Shown: positions 37,426 through 46,339, counted from the stretch's first letter. The stretch is DNA of 64,000 bases from JANPPS01 sp965246925 (GCA_965246925.1 OZ251994.1:930001-994000), one strand, 5' to 3'. Numbers and translations: made by a program. Notes: generated by a model not told the origin, from the letters alone.

Positions 37426-38321
37426 GCAGGCGCACTGGCCAGCCTGGGCAGTTCGAGCAGCCTTGCATTGCCGGCCTCCATCGCCCGCACCAGGCTGGCC
37501 CCGGCGCGCTCGGTCGCGATCAGGAGGGTCACCCGCTCCTTGCCAAGCAGGGTTTCCGTGACCGGCAAGGCGGCCAGCAGGCGCCGATGCGCCACCGTCA
37601 GGTCCCCAAACCCTACCGTGCCGCGCTCGGTCATTCGCCAGACCGCGACGTCCACGAACGGGCGGAACGGCTCGATCACATCGTCCGCAAGGTTGAACGC
37701 GTTCGCCTGACTGGCGTGCCCGACGCCGAAAGCCGGCACCAAGCCCGCCGCGACCAGGCCGCGGGCCACGCAGGCGCGCATCACCGCATAGCCATAATTC
37801 AGCATGGCGTTCCGCAGGTCCTGGGCGCCGTCCCGGGTGAAGTCCGTAAACATGGCCCGCCAATACGCCCGGGCGGCCCGGGCCTCCACATTGTCTGGGT
37901 CGCCGCTGCCGACCCGCGCCGCCATCGCCCGCAGTGCCCGGCCCTCGCCGCCGCACTCCTGCAACGCCGCCGCCTGGTTACCGATCTTGGCCTGCACCAT
38001 GGCCTGCCAGAGTCGTTTCCGCAGCGGGGCGGATAACCCCGCTTGCATCGCCGCCACCGCCGCCTGCCGGTGGTGCCGGTGGAACGGCGTCAACAGCCCG
38101 CTCGGCATGTGCGCCGCGTCGCAGACCACCAGGACCACGCCGGCGTTCATGCAGGCAGACAGCAGCGCCGCGGTGACACTCGCCTGCGGCGTGTCCAGCA
38201 CGATCCAGGCCAGGTCTTCGATCGCGACCTGAACATCGCCTTCGGCTTGGCCGACCACGATCTGGTTATCGGTCAAAGACAACCGGCTGGGCCGGGTCAG
38301 GTGCAGACCACGCCACGCCAT
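37422..38321 (-). CDS. cas1: Cas1, CRISPR integrase
   Basis: This 299-residue type II Cas1 opens MAWRGLHLTRPSRLSLTDNQ. Conserved blocks DTPQASVTAALLSACMNAGV, then NAMLNYGYAVMRACVARGLV with the catalytic Asn-Tyr-Gly helix, and AFGVGHASQANAFNLADDVIEPF with the active-site His and Asp are visible. It overlaps the 3' end of cas9 by 25 bases and the start of cas2 by four, so all three cas genes form one translationally coupled unit. Confidence 0.96.
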   Translation of the reverse strand: MAWRGLHLTRPSRLSLTDNQIVVGQAEGDVQVAIEDLAWIVLDTPQASVTAALLSACMNAGVVLVVCDAAHMPSGLLTPFHRHHRQAAVAAMQAGLSAPLRKRLWQAMVQAKIGNQAAALQECGGEGRALRAMAARVGSGDPDNVEARAARAYWRAMFTDFTRDGAQDLRNAMLNYGYAVMRACVARGLVAAGLVPAFGVGHASQANAFNLADDVIEPFRPFVDVAVWRMTERGTVGFGDLTVAHRRLLAALPVTETLLGKERVTLLIATERAGASLVRAMEAGNARLLELPRLASAPA

Positions 38322-41300
38322 GTGCGCTTTTCACTGGTGATTTCGCAGATGCGGCCCATCCGATCCACGGACAACTTCTTTAATATTAGGAGAGTTTTCG
38401 ATCCGATGCCGGGCAATAGATCTTGCTGGCTAAGCATCGTTGCGAGCTTTAGTTTGCCGTTGTTGCGGTTAAAGCCTTTCAGGTAGCCTCTGCTAACTTC
38501 CCCGCCCTTTTTTACGACCTCTACAAAACTATTGTGGTGAAGACTAAACAAATATATAAAATCATCTACGAGTGTCCAATTATGTTCGTCCTCATCTGCA
38601 ACCACAGCGAGGTTCGGCGGCGCAACCTGATCCGGATCGGCGACCTGATGCGGATAGATGGGAACCAGATGAAACCGCGCCGCCTTGCCAGGCCGGTCTT
38701 CCCTGAACACATCAATCCGCGCCATCTTGCCTCGCCCGGCCGTGCCGCCCCGCACCCTGACCGCGACCTTCTCGCTCGCCTCGATCCGCACCTTACGGAT
38801 CACGTCCCCTTTGGGCGAACAGGGCAGGGCGTTCGTGGGCTTCCCCGCCTCGATCCAGTGCCGAAGCGACGCCGCCGTCGCCGCGTTCCGGTCCAAATCC
38901 TTTACCCGGTCCAAATCCTTGAGCGTCAACTCCTTGACGGCCTTTCGCTCATACACGACTACCCGGCCCCCCCGTTCCCGCACCTGCCTGGTGGTAGCAT
39001 CATGCGCCTCACCCCGCGCCCGGTGCCGTTCAGGCCGGGCTACCATCACCTGGTCCAGCGCCGCATGCACCTGCTCGCGAAACCCCGGCCACGGCAGAGG
39101 CAGGTCCGCGAAGGGGCGGCGCTGGCCGAGCTGTTCCGCCTGCTGCACCCGCTTGGTCATCTGCTGCAGCATCGGCTCGCTGCATGCCGCCACCACCATC
39201 GCATCCAGCGCGTGATGCCGGTCATCCGCCAGCCGCTTGCCGTCCTGGCCTTTCTTGCGCCCCTCCAAGCCCCAGCCCTGGCGCAGCTTGGACGTGAGGG
39301 CGCCGGGCCGGGCATAGACGCGCTTGGTGCCCTCATCGTCCGGATATAAACGCGTGAGCGCGTCCAGCAGCAACCGGCAGGCATAGCGCGTGTCATTGAG
39401 GTTGCGGGTGCGGAACCGCTCTTCCACCTCCGCCGCGTTCTGACGCAGGTAATGTCCGCCCTTCTTGCCGCCCGCCATCGTCTTGCAGCCCTCGACCCGC
39501 GCGGCGAAGGCTTTCCAGGCCGCCGGGTCATCCTTCAGCCATTCGAACGGCGTCCGGCCCTTCTTGTCCTGATTGGCGGACGCGGTGCAGAGCGTCTTGT
39601 TCCGGTACGAATCATCGCCGAACCGCGCCCAGGGCAGGATGTGATCGACCTGATATGAGTTGTCGGCCGCCAGCACACCGGTGAGCGGGATTACCGTATC
39701 GGAGTAGATGCAGCGCCCGCCCTGCTCCTTCCATAGCTCGTAGCGCAGGATATCCTCGCCCCTGACGTCGCGCCCGGCAAACTGCTCCTGCAGCTCGTTC
39801 CGCAGCCGCTCCCGCGCGGCGGTGCGTTTCTTCAAGCCGTCGGTCATCTTATCCCGCTCGTCCTGGCCCTTGCCGATGTCACGGGCGAGCTCGACATGGA
39901 TCCGGTCCGGAAGGCCGAGCGGGCCGAATAGCGGCTTGTGCTCGTGGATCACCGTGCGGATCTGCTTCAGCATCTGCCCGAGCGCCTTGCGCGCCACGGG
40001 GTTGCCGATGGTTTCAAGGTCGGTCTTGGACCGGGCGGTCGGATCGTAGCCCGCGGCCTTGAAAGCTTCGTGCACGGCCAGGCCCTGCCGCAGCCCGGCA
40101 TTCACCGCCTGGGCCACTTTGGCCGAAACGTGGGCGGCGCCCCGGAACGCCGCGAATCTGCCCGACCCGGCCGCGGCGATCAGACGGTCCGCGCACCAGG
40201 ACGGCATGCCGGTCTGCCGCAAGCCGTCTGCGATCCGCGTAAGATCTTGGCGAAACGTCAAGATCTCCGCCGCTTGATCCAGCCATGAGGGGAAAGGCTG
40301 CAAGGCTCGCCAGCCGTTCTCTTCGAGCGCTTTGCGCAACGCATACGTGCCGTCCGCCCCGTTGCCGGTGCGCGAGGCCACGTCGTTCTTTTCGTCGGCG
40401 GGCGAAACCCCATCGAATCGCACACCGGCGCCGAGGTCGAGCCGGGTGCGGACCGTCTTGAAGGTGAGCTTCGCCGTTTGGCCGAAGCCATCGGCGGCGC
40501 AGCCGATCTGTTCGGGGGTCAGCGGCAACGGCCCGTCCGCCGTCAGCAGACGTAGGTTACTGAGCCGGCCGAGAAGGCGGAACAGCTCGAACGAAGGGGC
40601 CCGCTTGGACGTCCGGAGCTCCGCTGGCTCGTGGTTGCATTGCCCAGGCTGGGAGTCGGCGAGGCACCGCTGGTCAAACGCCTTGGCGTATCCGGTCCTT
40701 AGATCGTCACAGATCAACGGATTGCCCAGCCTAAGCTGGGCTTCAAAGATTTGCCGGGATTCGGATTCGAGGTCGGCGCGGAGGACGGTCCGGTCGAAGG
40801 CTCCACGATTACGCTTTCGGTCCGTCCAGTCCGCGGCGGCAAACTGGGCCACAGTGCGGCCTTCCAGCCGATCGGTCGTTTCGGCCACGGCCTTGAGCAT
40901 CGCGGACGTGTCGGACGGAGCGTTCTTGCCCGCGTCCTGCTTGGAGTTGGAGCGGAAGCCGCGATGCCGGGCGATGTGACCCAATGCCACGGCCAGTTCG
41001 GGACCGGTCAGAACGCGGCTCAGCGCATCGACGCGAAGTGACCACGGATCGTGCCCCGGCCGGTGCCGCAACGCATCCGCATCCGCGCTTTCGAGCAATC
41101 CATGCTGCTGAAACAGCGTGCGCAGCGCTGCCATCCGTTGCCGCCGTCGGCGAATGACCCGGCGTTGACCGCGGTGTTGCCTCCGTTTCGCGTTCAGCGG
41201 AGTTCGGGTCTTGGGGTCCTCTGGGGTATCGAAACACCACGATCCGGCCGCGATGACCGTGCCAACCGCATCGTCGAGCAATGCCCAGCCGACAGAGGCG

Positions 41301-41332
41301 ATGCCACCATCCACGCCCAAGACATGCGCCAT
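38297..41332 (-). CDS. cas9: Cas9, type II-C RNA-guided endonuclease
   Basis: This 1011-residue protein is the compact size typical of II-C. RuvC-I is VLGVDGGIASVGWALLDD with Asp8. The arginine-rich bridge helix spans about 49-68. RuvC-II is HVELARDIGKGQ with Glu481. HNH is YQVDHILPWARFGDDSYRNK with His564 and Asn578/587. RuvC-III is ADDRHHALDAMVV with the His706/707 pair and Asp710. All catalytic positions are present, so it should be an active double-strand nuclease. ATG 41332 has a GGGGG stretch upstream and a promoter-like element at 41367-41400. The tracrRNA diverges from it. Confidence 0.97.
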   Translation of the reverse strand: MAHVLGVDGGIASVGWALLDDAVGTVIAAGSWCFDTPEDPKTRTPLNAKRRQHRGQRRVIRRRRQRMAALRTLFQQHGLLESADADALRHRPGHDPWSLRVDALSRVLTGPELAVALGHIARHRGFRSNSKQDAGKNAPSDTSAMLKAVAETTDRLEGRTVAQFAAADWTDRKRNRGAFDRTVLRADLESESRQIFEAQLRLGNPLICDDLRTGYAKAFDQRCLADSQPGQCNHEPAELRTSKRAPSFELFRLLGRLSNLRLLTADGPLPLTPEQIGCAADGFGQTAKLTFKTVRTRLDLGAGVRFDGVSPADEKNDVASRTGNGADGTYALRKALEENGWRALQPFPSWLDQAAEILTFRQDLTRIADGLRQTGMPSWCADRLIAAAGSGRFAAFRGAAHVSAKVAQAVNAGLRQGLAVHEAFKAAGYDPTARSKTDLETIGNPVARKALGQMLKQIRTVIHEHKPLFGPLGLPDRIHVELARDIGKGQDERDKMTDGLKKRTAARERLRNELQEQFAGRDVRGEDILRYELWKEQGGRCIYSDTVIPLTGVLAADNSYQVDHILPWARFGDDSYRNKTLCTASANQDKKGRTPFEWLKDDPAAWKAFAARVEGCKTMAGGKKGGHYLRQNAAEVEERFRTRNLNDTRYACRLLLDALTRLYPDDEGTKRVYARPGALTSKLRQGWGLEGRKKGQDGKRLADDRHHALDAMVVAACSEPMLQQMTKRVQQAEQLGQRRPFADLPLPWPGFREQVHAALDQVMVARPERHRARGEAHDATTRQVRERGGRVVVYERKAVKELTLKDLDRVKDLDRNAATAASLRHWIEAGKPTNALPCSPKGDVIRKVRIEASEKVAVRVRGGTAGRGKMARIDVFREDRPGKAARFHLVPIYPHQVADPDQVAPPNLAVVADEDEHNWTLVDDFIYLFSLHHNSFVEVVKKGGEVSRGYLKGFNRNNGKLKLATMLSQQDLLPGIGSKTLLILKKLSVDRMGRICEITSEKRTWRGVVCT

Positions 41333-41366
41333 CTAAACCCCCGGTTGCCAAACTTCGTGCCGAATA

Positions 41367-41400
41367 GACATTGACGCGAAACCGGCGTCCTGCCAATGTC
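41367..41400. promoter_or_regulatory. Symmetric divergent promoter region of cas9 and tracrRNA
   Basis: GACATTG (41367-41373) and CAATGTC (41394-41400) are perfect inverted arms. On the plus strand TTGACG lies 17 bases before CAATGT (41394-41399), which would start the tracrRNA near 41406. On the minus strand TTGGCA lies 17 bases before CAATGT (41373-41368), which would start cas9 mRNA near 41361, about 29 bases before its ATG. The -35 box of each promoter thus overlaps the -10 box of the other. The -10 boxes are weak matches, so this is a proposal. Confidence 0.45.
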
Positions 41401-41401
41401 A

Positions 41402-41506
41402 CTCTGGGAAGTCGGTTGGGAAGCCACGGCAAGGTGGCTTTATTTGAAAGTCACCGTTGGATTACCTCCGGTCAAGCTGGTCTTGACCGGGGGGATTCTA
41501 TTTTGA
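41402..41506 (+). ncRNA. tracrRNA of the type II-C system
   Basis: Positions 41406-41430 match the complement of the repeat's first 25 bases at 24 of 25 positions (mismatch at 41417), so this is the anti-repeat. It is followed by AAGG and an 8-bp stem (GGTGGCTT with AAGTCACC, 41433-41455, one G-U pair), the nexus-like hairpin. A 12-bp hairpin follows with arms 41465-41476 and 41482-41493 and then ATTCTATTTTG, a good intrinsic terminator. The layout is that of Cas9 tracrRNAs. The orientation fixes the plus strand as the crRNA-coding strand. Ends are estimates. Confidence 0.88.
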
Positions 41507-41552
41507 TCTTACGCGATAATGATAACAGCGCGCTGCAAGCCGCTGCGAGGCT

Positions 41553-43517
41553 TCAGACCCGCAACCCCAGCGCCCGCGCATCCGCCTTTGCCCGGTCCAG
41601 CGCCGGCCGTAGCCGGGCTGCGCGGTGGGTGAGGCCTTGGCGGCGCTGGTCGGCGTCGGCCACCAGCGCGCGCATGCGGGCCAGGCCCTGGGCGAACTCG
41701 GCCTCCAGCCGCTGGCGGCGCATCGCGAGGTCGCGGTCCAATGCGGCGAGGTCCGCGGCGGCGAGGCCGGCGTTGGGGTCGAAGCGGAAGCGGGCTTCGC
41801 ACAAATGGCGGTATTCCATCAAGCTTGCCACCGTCTTGGGGCCGAAACCGGGAATGGGGGCGATGCGGCGGGCCTCGATGTCGGCGGCCGTTTCGATGCC
41901 GTGGCTCTGCAGGGTGGCGATCTTGGCGCGGCCGAGGCCGGGAATCTTGGCCTCGCTCAAGTGAAACCCCTCCAAATGCAAGAACAACTGCCGGCGGTGC
42001 CGGTCTTGCGATAGGCTGTCGAGCCGGCGGTGGCGCTCGTTCGGCAGATCGTCGAAATCCCGCTTGGCGTGCTCCAGCCGGTGGCGGAGGTCACGGAACC
42101 GCGCGATTTGCGTGGCCGTGCCGTGCTGTTTTGTCAAATCCTGCCAATCGGCGCGGATGGTGGCGAGGCGGGCGGACACCTCACGCGCCACGCCGCTCAC
42201 CCGGAGCGAGCCGAGGAACAGGCACGCCATGGCCAGGATCGGCCAGAAGCGCAAGCCTTCGACCCCCAGCAGCAACAACGCCAGTGTGCCGGCGCCCAGC
42301 ACCCCATACGCCATGCGCCGCCGGGCGCGGACCCGGCGCACGGCCAGCAGCACGTGAGGTGCGGGCGGGACGGTGCCGGCAGGCTCGTCCTCCATCACCG
42401 GCGGCTGCGCGGGTTCCGGCAGGGCCTGGATTTGCTGCCATAATGCCACCACGCCCTGCGCATCGCCGGGCCCGGCGACGAAGACGATGGGGAAGAGCTG
42501 GGCACCGCTCTTGTCTTCCACCGTGCACCAGGGGCAGCGTCCGGCCTCCGCATAATAGTAATGCGCGTGGTTGCGCGGGCAGCGGCGGATAGCTTGGCCG
42601 AGTTCGTCGAGCGCCGTGACCCAGGCCGATGCGGGCGGGCGATTTTCCGGCACCGGCGCGAACGCCAATTCGAACATCGCCTGTAGCGTGGGCGTCAGCG
42701 CGTCCAGCGGTGGTGCACCGTTCGGGGCGACCATCTGCGTACGCAAAGGCTCACGTGAGAACGCATAGCGCCCCTCCGCGATCGCCTGCTCGATGCCCGG
42801 CGGGTCGCCCGATCCGGTGTAGCGTCCGCTGAACGGGTGCCGCGCCAGCATCAGCAGCTGAAACAGGATCACGGCCAGGCCGAACTCGTCCTGATGCGCG
42901 GTGCGGGTGATGGTTTTGTAGCTGTCGATACCCTGCATCTCCGGCGGCTGATGCGTGCCGACACCCACCTCGCACAGCCAGCAGCGGCCCCCGGCCTCGA
43001 TTTGGAAGCTGTCGCAGTCGATGAACCGGACGGTAGCGTCACCGCCGACGACGAGGTTGCCGTGGTTCACGTCGCCGATCACGTGCCCGGCGCCATGCAC
43101 CGCCTGAAACGCGCGCGCGGTATTGCCGGCGGCATGCACCAGGAATCGCCAGTCGGCTTTGGGAAAATGCTGTAGGCGCAGCTTGGGCCCATAGAGCTGG
43201 AACACCGGGCGATGGCCGAGGATCTTCGGCATGCCGAACCCGGCCAGCCCGCCCTTGCTGTCATGCAGCGTCGCCACCGGCCAGGCGGCCAGGGTCAACA
43301 ATCGGGGCTGCGCCAGGCCTGTCATGGCGTAGATCTTGTCGGCCTTGGCCGGCGTCAGCGGCTTGGAATACAGCTTGGCCGCATAGCCGGGGTAGCCGGG
43401 CAGGTCATACACCACACCCTCGCCGCCCCGCCCGAGCTCCTTACCCAGCCGCACGCGCTTGCCGTTGGCGTCGAACAGGGGGGTGTCGGTTTGCGTGGCG
43501 CTGAGCACGGCGCTCAT
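41553..43517 (-). CDS. YegI-like protein kinase with zinc ribbon, two membrane helices and HhH domain (TerY-P triad)
   Basis: This 654-residue protein has a kinase domain (about 20-300) with glycine loop GKELGRGGEGVVY, an atypical catalytic loop VIGDVNHGNLVV and IDCDSFQ in place of DFG. A small Cys cluster follows (RCPRNHAHYYYAEAGRCPWC), then two adjacent membrane helices (about 405-445), a coiled coil, and helix-hairpin-helix motifs KIPGLGRAKIATLQ and PIPGFGPKTVASL. This architecture defines the kinase of the YegI/YegK/YegL (TerY-P) triads, which have been linked by comparative genomics to stress response and nucleic-acid processing. ATGA overlap with the PP2C gene. Confidence 0.85.
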   Translation of the reverse strand: MSAVLSATQTDTPLFDANGKRVRLGKELGRGGEGVVYDLPGYPGYAAKLYSKPLTPAKADKIYAMTGLAQPRLLTLAAWPVATLHDSKGGLAGFGMPKILGHRPVFQLYGPKLRLQHFPKADWRFLVHAAGNTARAFQAVHGAGHVIGDVNHGNLVVGGDATVRFIDCDSFQIEAGGRCWLCEVGVGTHQPPEMQGIDSYKTITRTAHQDEFGLAVILFQLLMLARHPFSGRYTGSGDPPGIEQAIAEGRYAFSREPLRTQMVAPNGAPPLDALTPTLQAMFELAFAPVPENRPPASAWVTALDELGQAIRRCPRNHAHYYYAEAGRCPWCTVEDKSGAQLFPIVFVAGPGDAQGVVALWQQIQALPEPAQPPVMEDEPAGTVPPAPHVLLAVRRVRARRRMAYGVLGAGTLALLLLGVEGLRFWPILAMACLFLGSLRVSGVAREVSARLATIRADWQDLTKQHGTATQIARFRDLRHRLEHAKRDFDDLPNERHRRLDSLSQDRHRRQLFLHLEGFHLSEAKIPGLGRAKIATLQSHGIETAADIEARRIAPIPGFGPKTVASLMEYRHLCEARFRFDPNAGLAAADLAALDRDLAMRRQRLEAEFAQGLARMRALVADADQRRQGLTHRAARLRPALDRAKADARALGLRV

Positions 43518-44350
43518 GGTGGCGCGGCGCGGGTCGCGACCGCAAGCGCGGCGCGGGTCTCGACCGCAAGCGCGGCGCGGGTCGCGATCACAAGGGTCGT
43601 GTCGTCGTCGGTGCGCCGGGTCACGTGGGCGGAGCCGAGGTAGGCCAGTAGCGCAGGAGACGGCGCGTCCGCCGCCGCGTCGCTGGTGGCGAGCCAGTCC
43701 AGGATCGGGCGGAGCGCGGGGGCGTGCACCTTACGGGCGGCGAGGTCGATCACCAGCCGCTCGATCCCGTCCGAGAACAGCGCGACCTCCATGACGTCCA
43801 CCTCGCGCCGGGCATACATGAGGATGTCGGCGGCATCGTCTTGCGTGACGAAGCAGGTTGAGTTGGCGAACTCGCCATTCTGAGGCCAGAACACCCAGTC
43901 GAGGCCCTCGCCTTCGGACGTGACGATCGCCCCGTCGCCGATCTGCACGAACACGGCCACGCCTTCGCCGATCACGGCGCCGAGCAGGGTGCAGGCGTAG
44001 TCCTCCAGCGGGGCTTCCCCCAGGCCCATCATCTCCATACGGAGCGCCGCGAGCCAGTCCCGGACGTAGCCAAGCGTGAGGAAATCGAGCGCCGGGTCGG
44101 CCTGGGCCGCGTCCCCAATCCCGGTCAGGAACCGCTCGACCGTGAGTTGCGCGCCCTCCGCCGCCAGAGGCACGCTGCCCGCGCCGTCCGCCACCGCGGC
44201 CACCAGCACGGGCCCCAGCACCCGGCAGCCGCTGGCGTCCTGGCACGGCAGGCCGGTCCGCACGTGCGACGTGCCGGCCACGGACGCATACGCCGCCCGC
44301 CAGTCCCGCACTGGCAACATGGCGGAATGGTCGGGCGAAAGCGCGTCCAT
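43514..44350 (-). CDS. PP2C-type protein phosphatase (YegK-like, TerY-P triad)
   Basis: This 278-residue protein has PP2C motifs: GLPCQDASGCRV, LVAAVADGAGS with metal-binding Asp residues, QIGDGAIV (about 135) and ALFSDGIERLV. It should reverse phosphorylation by the neighbouring kinase. ATG 44350 overlaps the stop of the VWA gene; the upstream extension to 44368 lacks similarity. The extreme C-terminus consists of an octapeptide repeated three times (TRAALAVx), coded by a 24-bp tandem repeat. Stop and kinase start overlap by four bases. Confidence 0.85.
   Translation of the reverse strand: MDALSPDHSAMLPVRDWRAAYASVAGTSHVRTGLPCQDASGCRVLGPVLVAAVADGAGSVPLAAEGAQLTVERFLTGIGDAAQADPALDFLTLGYVRDWLAALRMEMMGLGEAPLEDYACTLLGAVIGEGVAVFVQIGDGAIVTSEGEGLDWVFWPQNGEFANSTCFVTQDDAADILMYARREVDVMEVALFSDGIERLVIDLAARKVHAPALRPILDWLATSDAAADAPSPALLAYLGSAHVTRRTDDDTTLVIATRAALAVETRAALAVATRAAPP
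43522..43593. repeat. Three tandem 24-bp units at the 3' end of the PP2C gene
   Basis: Units 43522-43545, 43546-43569 and 43570-43593 differ at one to three positions. The length is a multiple of three, so copy-number change would add or remove eight residues (TRAALAVx) without a frameshift. It ends five bases from the kinase start on the opposite side. Confidence 0.8.
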
Positions 44351-45027
44351 TAGCCGACGCTGGACCACCCCGTGGGCGGCGGCAGCGCCACCATCTGCCC
44401 CGGCTGCGACATCGCGACACCGCCGAGCGAGCTAGACAGCCAGGAGAACAGCTCCCGGAAATTGAGCCCATTCAACCGGAGCGGCGGGCGGTCCGGGCTG
44501 CAGATCTCGGCCAGGGTCTGCATGTCCGCCCCCTCGACGCCGACCGCGAAGAAGCTGAACGCCCGGCGCTCCCGGCTATCCCCGGCCCGCACCCGGTCCG
44601 CCGCGCGCTGCCACGGGTCGGTCGGCGCGCCGTCGGTGATGAGGAACACCCAGGGCCGGTAATAGCTGATGCCCGCCTGGCGGTAGGCCTGCTTGCGTGA
44701 CTCGAGCATGTCCAAGCCGCGGTCGATCGCGGTGCCCAAGGGTGTGTCGCCGTCCGCGCCCAGCATGGGAGGCACGAAGGTGTCGATCGTCTGGAAGTCG
44801 GTGATGACCTGCACCGGGCCGAAGGTCATGAGGGCGATCTCGACACGCTGCGTCGCCATCGAATCGGCCAGCAGCTCATCCCGGAACGCCTGCAAGCCGG
44901 CATTCAACTCTGCAATCGGGCGGCCGCGCATGGAATAGGAAGTGTCCAGCAACAGCAGGCAAGGGCAGCGCGGCTCGGGATTGTCGACAAGATCGGGATA
45001 GGCAAACGGGATTTGATCGGCCGGCAT
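44350..45027 (-). CDS. VWA-domain protein (YegL/TerY-like, TerY-P triad)
   Basis: This 225-residue cytosolic von Willebrand A domain protein has the metal-ion-dependent adhesion motif LLLDTSYSMRG, followed by GADGDTPLGTAIDRGLDML and VFLITDGAPTDPWQRAAD that complete the MIDAS site. It is the first gene of the VWA-PP2C-kinase operon, overlapping the next start. TerY-type VWA proteins are the presumed target or scaffold for the kinase/phosphatase pair. Confidence 0.88.
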   Translation of the reverse strand: MPADQIPFAYPDLVDNPEPRCPCLLLLDTSYSMRGRPIAELNAGLQAFRDELLADSMATQRVEIALMTFGPVQVITDFQTIDTFVPPMLGADGDTPLGTAIDRGLDMLESRKQAYRQAGISYYRPWVFLITDGAPTDPWQRAADRVRAGDSRERRAFSFFAVGVEGADMQTLAEICSPDRPPLRLNGLNFRELFSWLSSSLGGVAMSQPGQMVALPPPTGWSSVG

Positions 45028-45092
45028 CTTCGGTCCTAGCAGTAACGTCGCGTTGATACTGCATTGTATAAGACCCGGTGGCTTCCTGCCAG

Positions 45093-45593
45093 CTACCTAA
45101 GCTGCGGGTTATCAAATTCGGGTCTTTGCAGCCGGCACAGGGCTGCCTCCAGCGCCCGGTGTAGGCCGCGCACCTCCGCCTCGCCCAGCCCGGCGCCGAC
45201 GCGCAGCCGGGTCTGGCGGTCCAGCAACCACAGCACCGGCGAACGGTGCGTATCCTCGATCAACACGGTGCGGAGCCAGCCGGGCTGCAGCACCCGCTCG
45301 TCCGTCACGCCCGCCGCGTCGGTCCGGATGATACGGAGCGCGGCGCCGGACAGTACCAGCACCTCTGACGCGGCCGCATGCCGGGCGTTGCGGCGCAGCA
45401 GCCAGACCGCCAGCCCGATCTCGGCGCCATTGAACCCCACGACCGGCCACGCGCCGGCCCACCACAGCCCGGCGGAGATCAGCGTGCTCAATCCGCACAA
45501 CAGCCCCACGACCCACCGCATGCCGTGCCGCCCCAGGCTACGGTGCTGCGTCACCAGCGCTTCGAACACGACGGGAGCGGAGTGTGCAGCCAT
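45093..45593 (-). CDS. DUF2244 family integral membrane protein
   Basis: This 166-residue protein has two neighbouring transmembrane helices (about 26-65: VVGLLCGLSTLISAGLWWAG and a following Val/Ala-rich helix) and a basic C-terminal half with PGWLRTVLIEDTHRSPVLWL. This fits DUF2244, widespread in Alphaproteobacteria and of unknown function. It is divergent from nth. Confidence 0.8.
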   Translation of the reverse strand: MAAHSAPVVFEALVTQHRSLGRHGMRWVVGLLCGLSTLISAGLWWAGAWPVVGFNGAEIGLAVWLLRRNARHAAASEVLVLSGAALRIIRTDAAGVTDERVLQPGWLRTVLIEDTHRSPVLWLLDRQTRLRVGAGLGEAEVRGLHRALEAALCRLQRPEFDNPQLR

Positions 45594-45655
45594 ACCTTAC
45601 ACATAGCGCACTACCGCCGCTTGTCACCTTGGCCGGCTTAGCCGATACGCGGGCG

Positions 45656-46339
45656 ATGCCACGCCTTAAGCAGACTCCGCCCATGACCCGCGTGCAGGTG
45701 CGCGGCTTCATCACCGCATTGGCGGCGCTGTATCCAGAGGCGGAGAGCGAGCTGGATTTTACCGATCCGTACTCGCTCCTAGTCGCGGTCATGCTATCCG
45801 CGCAGACGACCGACGTGGCGGTAAACAAGGTAACCCGCACCCTATTCGCCGCGGCACCCGGCCCCCAAGAGATCGTGGCGCTCGGCGTGGACGGCGTAGG
45901 CCAGCACATCCGCAGCCTCGGCCTTTGGCAAGCCAAAGCCAAGCACGCCGTGGCACTATCAACGCTGTTGCTGGAACGGCATGGCGGGCAGGTGCCGGCC
46001 GACCGTGACGCGCTGGAGGCGCTGCCCGGCGTCGGCCGCAAGACCGCGAGCGTCGTGTTGAACGTGGCGTTCGGTCAGGACGCGATGGCGGTGGACACGC
46101 ACATCTTCCGGCTGGGCAACCGCACCGGCATCGCCAAGGGCAAGACGGTGCGCGCGGTGGAGGACGGCCTGGTCCAACGCCTGCCGCCCGGCATGCTCCG
46201 GCCGGCACACCATTGGCTGATCCTACACGGCCGCCGCGTCTGCAAGGCCCGTCGGCCGGAGTGTTGGCGCTGCGTGGCGGCGGAGTGGTGCCGGTATCCG
46301 TATAAGTCGCCAGGCGTCGCCGATGCTGCACCTGATTAA
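45656..46339 (+). CDS. nth: Endonuclease III, DNA glycosylase/AP lyase
   Basis: This 227-residue protein excises oxidised pyrimidines. It has the HhH motif LEALPGVGRKTASVVLNVAF with the catalytic Lys in GVGRKTA, and the catalytic Asp in AVDTHIFRLGNR. The C-terminal 4Fe-4S cluster motif C-x6-C-x2-C-x5-C is CKARRPECWRCVAAEWC. ATG 45656 gives a normal length; a later ATG at MTRVQVRGF is possible. The end overlaps the start of the DUF1489 gene. Confidence 0.95.
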   Translation: MPRLKQTPPMTRVQVRGFITALAALYPEAESELDFTDPYSLLVAVMLSAQTTDVAVNKVTRTLFAAAPGPQEIVALGVDGVGQHIRSLGLWQAKAKHAVALSTLLLERHGGQVPADRDALEALPGVGRKTASVVLNVAFGQDAMAVDTHIFRLGNRTGIAKGKTVRAVEDGLVQRLPPGMLRPAHHWLILHGRRVCKARRPECWRCVAAEWCRYPYKSPGVADAAPD

